From the NCBI GenBank assembly GCA_001247695.2, contig LGRX02028848.1, forward strand, positions 1-12,716: DNA of 12,716 nucleotides, given 5' to 3'. Each line of letters starts with the position of its first letter. Position 1 is the stretch's first letter. Under the pieces are notes generated by a model, which worked only from the letters and a program-made list of their open reading frames with translations, ran no database searches and was not told where the DNA came from. Position numbers and translations under genes: made by a program. Positions 1-6,548 of this stretch are shown here, one piece after another. Source of the DNA: Cymbomonas tetramitiformis (lineage: Eukaryota > Chlorophyta > Pyramimonadophyceae > Pyramimonadales > Pyramimonadaceae).

Positions 1-2081
1 GGCACCATGAGTATGGCGTGCCTGGTGGGGCAGCTGCGCGTCACGCGGCCCGAGACAGCGGCCATCTATCCGGCTGCCTCGTGGCGGTACGCTCGGCGCG
101 CTCGCGGTGGTCATCGTGTGCCACCCGCGGCGCGCTCTCTTCCCCCCCAAAAGAAAAGCGGTCCACGCCTGAACGCTTTCTCATGGCGCCGTGGGGAAGG
201 GCGCGGGCGAGCACCTCTCGTGCTCACCCTATAGCGACACGAGCACAAGGGCGGCGCCCCTTGTCTGCGTGTGGCGAGGCGTCCCATCGCCGGGCGCCAT
301 CTCGCCCGGAGCGTCGGCCACACAGGCCTCAGCAGCGACCCTCACGTGGGTGCTGCGCTCCGCGCTCGTCGCCGGGGCACGCGTGTGCGGTGTGACGCTC
401 CCAGGCCCGCTCATCTCCTCTCCGAAGAGCCTCGATGGCGCCCGGTCGCCGTGCACACGCTGCGCGCCACCCCTAGGCACCATGAGCATGGCGTGCCTGG
501 TGGGGCAGCTGCGCGTCACACGGCCCGAGACAGCGGCCATCTATCCGGCTGCCTCGTGGCGGTGCGCTCGGCGCGCTCGCGGTGGTCATCGTGCGCCACC
601 CGCGGCGCGCTCTCTTCCCCCCCAAAAGAAAAGCGGTCCACGCCTGGACGCTTTCTCATGGCGCCGTGGGGAAGGGCGCGGGCGAGCACCTCTCGTGCTC
701 ACCCTGTAGCGACACGAGCACAAGGGCGGCGCCCTTTGTCTGCGTGTGGCGAAGCGTCCCATCGCTGGGCGCCATCTCGCCCGGAGCGTCGGCCACACAG
801 GCCTCAGCAGCGACCCTCACGTGGGTGCTGCGCCCCGCGCTCGTCGCCGGGGCACGCGTGTGCGGTGTGACGCTCCCAGGCCCGCTCATCTCCTCTCCGA
901 AGAGCCTCGATGGCGCCCGGTCGCCGTGCACACGCCGCGCGCCACCCCTAGGCACCATGAGTATGGCGTGCCTGGTGGGGCAGCTGCGCGTCACGCGGCC
1001 CGAGACAGCGGCCATCTATCCGGCTGCCTCGTGGCGGTGCGCTCGGCGCGCTCGCGGTGGTCATCGTGCGCCACCCGCGGCGCGCTCTCTTCCCCCCCAA
1101 AGAGAAAAGCGGTCCACGCCTGGACGCTTTCTCATGGCGCCGTGGGGAAGGGCGCGGGCGAGCACCTCTCGTGCTCACCCTGTAGCGACACGAGCACAAG
1201 GGCGGCGCCCCTTGTCCGCGTGTGGCGAGGCGTCCCATCGCTGGGCGCCATCTCGCCCGGAGCGTCGGCCACACAGGCCTCAGCAGCGACCCTCACGTGG
1301 GTGCTGCGCTCCGCGCTCGTCGCCGGGGCACGCGTGTGTGGTGTGACGCTCCCAGGCCCGCTCATCTCCTCTCCGAAGAGCCTCGATGGCGCCCGGTCGC
1401 CGTGCACACGCCGCGCGCCACCCCCAGGCACCATGAGTATGGCGTGCCTGGTGGGGCAGCTACGCGTCACGCGGCCCGAGACAGCGGCCATCTATCCGGC
1501 TGCCTCGTGGCGGTACGCGCGGCGCGCTCGCGGTGGTCATCGTGTGCCACCCGCGGCGCGCTCTCTTCCCCCCCAAAAGAAAAGCGGTCCACGCCTGGAC
1601 GCTTTCTCATGGCGCCGTGGGGAAGGGCGCGGGCGAGCACCTCTCGTGCTCACCCCGTAGCGACACGAGCACAAGGGCGGCGCCCCTTGTCTGCGTGTGG
1701 CGAGGCGTCCCATCGCTGGGCGCCATCTCGCCCGGAGCGTCGGCCACACAGGCCTCAGCAGCGACCCTCACGTGGGTGCTGCGCTCCGCGCTCGTCGCCG
1801 GGCACGCGTGTGCGGTGTGACGCTCCCAGGCCCGCTCATCTCCTCTCCGAAGAGCCTCGATGGCGCCCGGTCGCCGTGCACACGCTGCGCGCCACCCCTA
1901 GGCACCATGAGTATGGCGTGCCTGGTGGGGCAGCTGCGCGTCACGCGGCCCGAGACAGCGGCCATCTATCCGGCTGCCTCGTGGCGGTGCGCTCGGCGCG
2001 CTCGCGGTGGTCATCGTGTGCCACCCGCGGCGCGCTCTCTTCCCCCCCAAAAGAAAAGCGGTCCACGCCTGGACGCTTTCT
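1..2081. repeat. GC-rich tandem (satellite) array, unit about 475 bp, 4.4 copies
   Basis: Units begin with GGCACCATGAG at 1, 476, 951, 1427 and 1901, so unit lengths are 475, 475, 476 and 474 bp. Clear identity in the fifth unit stops at about 2081. By eye the units are about 97% identical. I counted about 17 variable columns, all transitions but one, plus two 1-bp indels: an extra base in the A/G run near 1101 and a lost G near 1801. Each unit contains a short hairpin (GAGCAC/GTGCTC, 209-225 in the first unit) and a C7-AAAAGAAAA stretch. Because the period is 1 mod 3, a frame passes through all three phases in successive units; the long overlapping open frames here on both strands follow from GC-richness and periodicity and are not evidence of genes. 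The array runs off the left edge. Confidence 0.95.
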
Positions 2082-2433
2082 TTCGGATCCAAGGGAAGGG
2101 CGTGGGCACTCGTGATGCCCACTCGATGTGCCTCGCATGCCCCCTCGTAGGGCTTGAACACCACGATGCGACCTCCTGATCTCCCGCCTCGGATGCTACG
2201 TGAACCCCCACGATTACCTCGCCTCGTAGGTGCTGAGCCTCGCATACCCCGGGCACCACGCTTCCTACTCGCCTCCCGCGATCGCTGCATATGCCTCCGC
2301 TTCTTGGCGCGCCGCCGAGAAGGGTGCGCTTCCTGCTCCCCAGCGACGCCACTAGGTGGCCGTATGCGTTCCAGTGGCTGAGTCTCGGGTGTCTGTCGCG
2401 CGCGCTGCCCAAGCTTTACGTCGGTGGTACCAC

Positions 2434-2540
2434 TGTGTGGCAGCCGCGCGCACTCTGTGGGCGGCGCCTTCGCTGTGCCGGTGTGTGGCATTCGCGCGTG
2501 CTCTCTGGTGGGTGGCAGCCGCGCACATTCTCCGGACGGC
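2434..2540. repeat. Short imperfect tandem repeats (TGTGGCAGCCGCGCG-type)
   Basis: Three related segments start near 2434, 2481 and 2509, sharing a core like TGTGTGGCAGCCGCGCG followed by CTCT-rich and GGCGGCG-like sequence. On the minus strand they read in one frame as three variants of the peptide E-(C/H)-A-R-(L/M)-P. This may simply reflect spacings near multiples of three. No known family is recognised. Confidence 0.5.
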
Positions 2541-2655
2541 GTCTTAGTCATGCTCCGCTCTGCACTGTATGCTGATGACGCTGGAAGTTGTACGCTACAC
2601 GCCAGTTGCGGCTCGTCGAGTGCCGCCTGTTCCGAACCCTGCGCTGGTGGGACTG

Positions 2656-2908
2656 GCAGCGACGCGCTACGCACCAATCGCCGCCCATCGCGCTTTGGTG
2701 GCTCCGGGGGGCACCAACTACCGCCCGCATAGAGGAGGTCCTCGTAAGTCCAAGTCATGCCCCACGCTGCCCGCTCCACACCATGCATTGGTGCGTGGGG
2801 CAAGCAGCAGTGCGTCATGCGCCGGTCGCTGGGCATCGTGCTTCTGCGGCTCTGGGGGGCACCAACTACCGTCTGCATACAGGAGGTCCTGATAGGTCCA
2901 TGCTATGT
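2656..2908. repeat. Imperfect direct repeat, period 148 bp, two copies
   Basis: A block starting GCAGC at 2656 recurs at 2804. The best-conserved core, GGGGGGCACCAACTACCG followed by (C/T)C(C/T)GCATA and AGGAGGTCCT, lies at about 2705-2742 and 2853-2890. Flanking parts match less well, and a still weaker relative may lie near 2590-2630. The repeat resembles an old tandem duplication. Confidence 0.75.
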
Positions 2909-3179
2909 CGTGGTCGGCCTTGGGTGCCGGCGCGTCTTTGCAGAGCGTCGAGGCTTGCAAATCCACGCGGACCGCTGGGCACCGCGTGCTGAGCGTGAGG
3001 GGCATGGCCACGCGTGGGATGCGTGCTGCTAACTGTGCGTTATGCGATAAGTGCTCTCGTTGTCGGTGTCGCGAGCTATCTGCTGCTGGCCCCGTGGCAG
3101 TAGCTGGCGGGGCTTGCCTTAGCGACCCACTCGTCGCAAGCTCTGCACCGCGCGCTAGCCATACCCGCTGTCGTGAGCC

Positions 3180-3842
3180 ATGCGTGGGATGCCGCAAGCC
3201 GCGTGCCACCTCCGGCTCTGCTTCCCACTGTGTTGTCGGAGATCGCGAACTGACTCCCAGTGCTTGGCCTTGGCCATAGTAGTGCCGCGCCGCCGCTGGA
3301 AGCGCCAAGTGCCGCGCCGCTGCTGGTGGCGCACTATGCAGCGCCGCCGCGGACGCACCGAGCCGCACCGCCGCCTGTGGTGCACTTTGCTGCGCCTCGT
3401 GGACGTCTCGCGCAAACACAAAAGACCTATTCCTGGCATCCAGCACTGTATCTCGCAGCTCCTCCCCCCCGCTGTCATGCCAGGATCTGGAAGCGCCATG
3501 CCGTCGGAGCTGCCAAGCGAGCACAAGCGAAGAGCCTCAAGCTCAAGCCGCAAGTGCAATCCCGCCAACCCAGGAGCGCCAAACGTAGGTGGAGAAACAC
3601 ACAAATCAACCGAGGAAGATTCGCTAGCTCCCGCCGCAAGCGATAAAAGTATGAGAGAGAAGACGCAGAAGCCAAGGTTTAACACCAGACAACCAACCGC
3701 CGCCACCAAATTCCAGCAAAAGCCTTCCAGCGAACTTGAAGACTCAAGACGAAAACAAATTGAGCAAAATTGGTCAACGATCGGCTCACAGAAGCCAAAG
3801 CAACGCCACAACGCGATACCACTTAGGGTTAGCCACTGTTAA
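3180..3842 (+). CDS. Doubtful hydrophilic open reading frame (220 codons), function unknown
   Basis: This is an open frame from an ATG at 3180 to a TAA at 3840-3842. The first 110 residues are Arg/Cys-rich and look like a GC-rich shadow; the region 3265-3410 reads as repeated AAPP/APP peptides in another frame. Roughly residues 110-215 are rich in Ser, Lys, Glu, Gln, Asn and Pro, with no recognised domain, membrane segment or zinc knuckle. The composition change coincides with the onset of the A/C-rich strand bias near 3480, so base composition alone could keep the frame open. It could be a remnant of a retroelement gag-like or other disordered protein, but nothing specific supports that. Confidence 0.15.
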   Translation: MRGMPQAACHLRLCFPLCCRRSRTDSQCLALAIVVPRRRWKRQVPRRCWWRTMQRRRGRTEPHRRLWCTLLRLVDVSRKHKRPIPGIQHCISQLLPPAVMPGSGSAMPSELPSEHKRRASSSSRKCNPANPGAPNVGGETHKSTEEDSLAPAASDKSMREKTQKPRFNTRQPTAATKFQQKPSSELEDSRRKQIEQNWSTIGSQKPKQRHNAIPLRVSHC

Positions 3843-3859
3843 GAAAGCTGGAGTGCTGA

Positions 3860-4207
3860 ATTGCAACAAAATCAGGAATTCCTCTCAAAGTCGGAGCAAA
3901 TTTTCAGATTCCCCGCCATAAACTTGCCTCATCCCGCATAGTCGCAAGGACACGTGACGAAGAACACGCACGCCAGCGGAATAACGCTAATCCGAAGCTA
4001 CATCACGCCAATCCCGAGCCTTTTGAACGTTGCGCACACATCCCAATCGCAGAGCAGAGAGTAGACGAAGATTCCGCGGAAAACACTGACCAATTGGCAC
4101 AACTCCCGAGAAGAATTAACGGCGCAAAATTGCCAGCGAGCAAGAAAAACGACGAGTCGTTGACCAGCGCGTCAGAGCGCGAACACAAGGGCCAGAGCCA
4201 GAAGTAG
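3860..4207 (+). other. Stop-free hydrophilic frame without an ATG (about 115 codons)
   Basis: This frame is open from just after a TGA at 3857-3859 to the TAG at 4205-4207 and contains no in-frame ATG. The translation is hydrophilic and charged, with an acidic stretch (VDEDSAENTDQ) and a Lys/Ser-rich end. It directly follows the 3180-3842 frame in another phase. It could be an internal exon, a decayed coding remnant, or an effect of the T-poor plus strand, since stop codons need T. I recognise no domain. Confidence 0.15.
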
Positions 4208-4335
4208 AATTTTGACCATTCTCAAACCCGAATTTAAGCAGCACCCGCAAAAATTGCCATAATTTGTAAAGGTAATTTGAAAGTCCCAGGCGCAGAGCGA
4301 ACGCAAGACGAAAGATAGCACTGGGCTACTTTATT

Positions 4336-4354
4336 TGTGGCACACTGTGCCACA
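4336..4354. repeat. Perfect short inverted repeat (9-bp arms, 1-base centre)
   Basis: The arms TGTGGCACA and TGTGCCACA are reverse complements separated by one C. Four further paired bases (CTAC at 4326-4329 and GTAG at 4355-4358) flank them asymmetrically. It is not followed by a T-run and no gene is assigned next to it, so a role as a terminator or operator is not supported. Confidence 0.7.
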
Positions 4355-4790
4355 GTAGGAGCCCTCCCATGGCGAGCCGAAATTTTCCATCACAGATCAC
4401 AGCGCGAAGAAAGTATATGCTGCATTGGACAATTCTAAGAACTTTTGTTGCTGAGGAACAAACGCCACAACGAACATCCAAGCGAAGAACTGCGTGCGCA
4501 CCAGGCACTCACAACAGATAAGACTGCAAAGCACGCGCAGCTGCACGAAGAAACCATTATGAAGCAATCCGCGAAGAAAGACTACGTCTCACAAGAAACT
4601 TGAAGAAGAATTCTGACAGCGCCACAAGTCATCTCGCCGAAGGAAGCCGCAAACAACGTCACTGGCCAGTTGACTCAAAGCTATGTAACGCGCCAGTAAC
4701 TCGAGAGCCCAAATTCCATCCGAAAAACCGAGGCACACGTAAATTCGACGGAAAAGTCACAATCTCAAAGCAGAAAATTTTTGTGGAAGC

Positions 4791-4809
4791 GGTGGTGGTG
4801 GTGGTGGTG
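4791..4809. repeat. (GGT)6 microsatellite
   Basis: Six consecutive GGT triplets plus one G. It lies at the change from A/C-biased to AT-richer DNA. Confidence 0.95.
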
Positions 4810-5160
4810 CGTAGCACACTGATACCATTTTGTAGGAGGCAGTACTAAACCCTCTACTTAACAGACACTGTAACTACTTGTGATGGGACTCATATAAAGC
4901 AAGGTTCTATATTATGCTTTATAAGGCCATAGTGAGCTATGTCACTCTTAGGATCTATGTCCCGACTTACTACATATACTTGCAGGTAAGAATTAGGATT
5001 ACATCTTTTGCCATGTCGGCTGTATTTACTCTTGGAAACTCCACTGTTTCTTTGGCCTTGGCCATTACTTATTCACTCAACTCCCTGAGTTAATCCTAGT
5101 CAGCATGGCCAAGTCTCATTAACCTATCATATGCTTCTACTATAGTATCATGCAGTATGA

Positions 5161-5214
5161 GGTGTCAGTGCTTCACTATGACACCTTATTACACCGTACA
5201 CTAGTACCGTGTAC
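5161..5214. repeat. Two adjacent short inverted repeats
   Basis: GGTGTCA (5161-5167) pairs with TGACACC (5179-5185) over an 11-base loop. GTACAC (5196-5201) pairs with GTGTAC (5209-5214). The internal string CACTATGACAC is the same word as the TATGACAC minisatellite in the putative 3' LTR near 11912, but the match is short. Confidence 0.55.
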
Positions 5215-5346
5215 TCCCACTAAGGGGGGTCTCTTCCTCAACAGGGGTCTCGGGCGCTAATATCGTAAGGCGCGTATGGCACTGCTAGCATGTATGACAC
5301 CGCTGAGTCATCCGCGCATGACACAGTATGTTGTCCTAGCACAGCC

Positions 5347-5751
5347 GGGGGGTGGAGGCACACCCGGGACAGGTTTGCAACTGACAAGAATTGTCTTGTT
5401 TTTGACAGTGCAGGTGCCCCCTCCTTCAACAGTGCTTGGCACTGTCCAGGTACGTCGGGGGTTGACACTTTCGGTCAGACGGACTGGCGGGAGCACGTCA
5501 ACTGGTGCAACCCGCCTTTTCGGATGATCGGGAGGCTCCTGCTGTTTCTGCAGGCTGAGAGGGCTGCAGCCTCCATTGTGGCCCCGGTCTGGACTTTCCA
5601 GCCGTGGTGGGTCTTGCTGTGTCCCGACGGGGTACACTTAGCAGACTGTGTGGTGCAGTGGGCGGAGCTCCAGCCTTCTGCGGTCTTTCTTGCACCGGCC
5701 GGGTTCCATTCACATATGTGTCATATGTGTCATGCAAGCTGGGCTATGTAG
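5347..5751 (+). pseudogene. Dam-like methyltransferase domain fragment of a DIRS-type or related retroelement pol
   Basis: The frame contains, in order, DRFATDKN, FNSAW, CPGTSGVDTFGQ, a W-rich turn, NWCNPPF (NPPF codons at 5509-5520), then MIGRLLLFLQ and APVWTFQPWW. This series (DxFAT, FNS, GxDxFxQ, WxNPPF, PVWxxQPWW) is characteristic of the Dam-like domain that follows RT/RNase H in DIRS-like tyrosine-recombinase retrotransposons and some algal elements; NPPF is the catalytic motif IV type of N6-adenine methyltransferases. No RT, RNase H or recombinase adjoins it, so it is an orphaned fragment. The frame stays open upstream to an ATG at 5290, but homology-like sequence starts only near 5347. 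It ends at a TAG (5749-5751) just after a tandem TATGTGTCA duplication (5714-5731), which gives the odd MCHMCH peptide. It is clearly a different subtype from the Dam-like domain at 8574-9017. Activity is doubtful. Confidence 0.7.
5691..5716 (+). repeat. 26-bp direct repeat, copy 1
   Basis: The sequence from TGCACCGGCC at 5691 to TCACATA at 5716 is identical to 6504-6529. Here it lies near the 3' end of the Dam-like fragment and encodes APAGFHSH. The two copies are 813 bp apart. Confidence 0.95.
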
Positions 5752-5757
5752 CCGCAG

Positions 5758-5895
5758 CTGATTAGAAAACTGATGGTTTTCTGATCAGTGTAGGATGACA
5801 GGCAGTATGACTGTCATCCGGAGCAGATCTGAAAACTGAGGTTTTCTGATCAGTCGGAGGCCTAAGAGGCCAGCAACGGACTGAGAGGGCCTCTT
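5758..5895 (+). repeat. Cluster of four consecutive hairpins
   Basis: Hairpin 1: CTGATTAGAAAAC (5758-5770) with GTTTTCTGATCAG (5776-5788), one G-T pair. Hairpin 2: GGATGACAG (5793-5801) with CTGTCATCC (5811-5819), perfect. Hairpin 3: arms 5824-5836 and 5841-5853, nearly the same sequence as hairpin 1, with two mismatches and a TGAG loop. Hairpin 4: AAGAGGCC (5864-5871) with GGCCTCTT (5888-5895), perfect. Hairpins 1 and 3 share the GTTTTCTGATCAG arm, so this looks like a duplicated structural unit. It lies between the end of the Dam-like frame and the exon-like frame, possibly in an intron or 3' untranslated region. Confidence 0.75.
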
Positions 5896-6071
5896 GCCGT
5901 GTTACTGTGATTGTGTGGACTTTCCCACCCGCCCTCCCTTGTGCTTCAGGTACGGAGGAGGAGAGGCCGCTTTCCGTGCAGGAGCTGCAGGACTTGGAGG
6001 ACCTGGAGCAGCTGGGCTCTGAGCTGGAGGCCGTGCAGATCCGGCCCGCAGAGGGGCAGTCGGCTCATTAG
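5850..6071 (+). other. Exon-like acidic open frame ending at a stop
   Basis: A frame with no ATG is open from 5850 to the TAG at 6069-6071. From about 5952 it reads as an acidic, leucine-rich peptide of 39 residues (start TEEERPL, middle LQDLEDLEQLGSELEAV), plausible as a short coiled coil. A pyrimidine-rich tract (about 5921-5947: TTTCCCACCCGCCCTCCCTT then GTGCTTC) ends in AG at 5948-5949, a reasonable splice acceptor. That suggests a terminal exon of about 120 nt. No convincing donor was located that would join it to the Dam-like frame, and the peptide family is unknown. Confidence 0.25.
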
Positions 6072-6491
6072 AGTGTAGGTAGAGGAGACTAGGACCTGTG
6101 CCTGTTCAGTGCCGACCGCTGTGATGAGAGGTAGCTATAGCGATCCTTCGGTGGAGGGCTGCGAAGCTGCCTCATGCTGCCTCTCATCTAGGCACTGTTC
6201 AGTAGGCTTTGCTAGGTGATGGCGTTGCTATTGCTGTCATGCCTGACTCTGTGCTGGAGCGGGTAATTATGCTTTTTGAGGGTTTCAGCCCTAGCTCAGC
6301 ATTTTAGGTCCTTAGTCTGTACTCTTTAGGGTTATGATAGTATTTGCAGGCCTCAGTCCTTTGGCACGAGGGGCATGTGCCCGCATGCAGAAGGCTGGGG
6401 TCGGCAGTCGGGTCGTGGGACCCTGATTCCTGTCTGACGGGAGTCCTTGATTTTTGGCACTTCTGGATATGTCGTATTATTATTTTTGTAA
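6072..6491. other. Non-coding stretch between the exon-like frame and the Ty3/gypsy pol
   Basis: I see no gene, LTR end, primer-binding site or gag remnant here. Only short open frames without motifs occur. Near 6470-6490 there is a T-rich run containing a TAA (6489-6491), which is the last stop upstream of the pol frame. The absence of gag, protease and 5' LTR implies the element's 5' part was lost or replaced before or at 6504. Confidence 0.6.
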
Positions 6492-6503
6492 TTCCACACG
6501 CAG

Positions 6504-6529
6504 TGCACCGGCCGGGTTCCATTCACATA
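6504..6529 (+). repeat. 26-bp direct repeat, copy 2, at the 5' end of the retrotransposon sequence
   Basis: This copy is identical to 5691-5716. It lies in the open pol frame upstream of the first ATG (6549) but in a different phase from copy 1, so it encodes a different peptide (CTGRVPFTY). It marks the apparent left junction of the element with unrelated DNA. Confidence 0.95.
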
Positions 6530-6548
6530 CAGTACTGAAGACGCAGAA

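Larger units (their letters stand above)
2082..3259. other. GC-rich intergenic DNA with decayed repeats; no convincing gene
   Basis: Just past the array, 2094-2125 still resembles the satellite unit (GAAGGGCGTGGGC compared with GAAGGGCGCGGGC), so the array edge is a zone of decaying similarity. The rest is GC-rich with several overlapping open frames on both strands, none with recognisable motifs. The longest, on the minus strand at 1898-2878 and 2718-3524, run through repeat units and are Arg/Pro/Ala-rich, as expected from composition. Two smaller repeat families inside are listed separately. Confidence 0.6.
4208..5346. other. Non-coding stretch: A/C-biased to about 4790, then AT-richer
   Basis: No frame here has recognisable protein motifs. 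To about 4790 the plus strand stays rich in A and C and poor in T. From about 4850 the composition changes to AT-richer with more T. A textbook splice-donor string, CAGGTAAG, lies at 4983-4990 with no exon that I can assign to it. TATA-like strings occur near 4893 and 4917. A purine run CTAAGGGGGG at 5220-5229 matches the ten bases of the polypurine tract at 11752-11761. GGGGTCTC is repeated at 5226-5233 and 5244-5251. Individual repeats are listed separately. Confidence 0.55.

Noticed and set aside
1..2081. CRISPR array
   Set aside because: Repeat units are about 475 bp with no unique spacers, and there are no cas genes.
582..2115. Long open frames across the 475-bp array (up to about 300 codons on the plus strand)
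   Set aside because: They exist in several frames and on both strands, the period is 1 mod 3, and the products are Arg/Ala/Ser/Pro-rich with no motif. They are composition and repeat effects.
1898..2878. 326-codon minus-strand open frame with a WTYEDLLYA-like segment
   Set aside because: It starts in the 148-bp repeat and ends in the satellite. The same peptide-like string recurs in another frame because the DNA repeats, so it is not evidence of a gene.
2718..3524. 268-codon minus-strand open frame
   Set aside because: Ala/Arg-rich low-complexity product without domains, overlapping repeats and other open frames.
5161..5346. 5' LTR of the Ty3/gypsy element
   Set aside because: Only short words (CACTATGACAC, CTAAGGGGGG) are shared with the 3' LTR region; there is no LTR-length similarity and no primer-binding site.
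5276..5527. 83-codon open frame overlapping the Dam-like fragment
   Set aside because: It lies in another frame over the recognisable Dam-like motifs and has none of its own.
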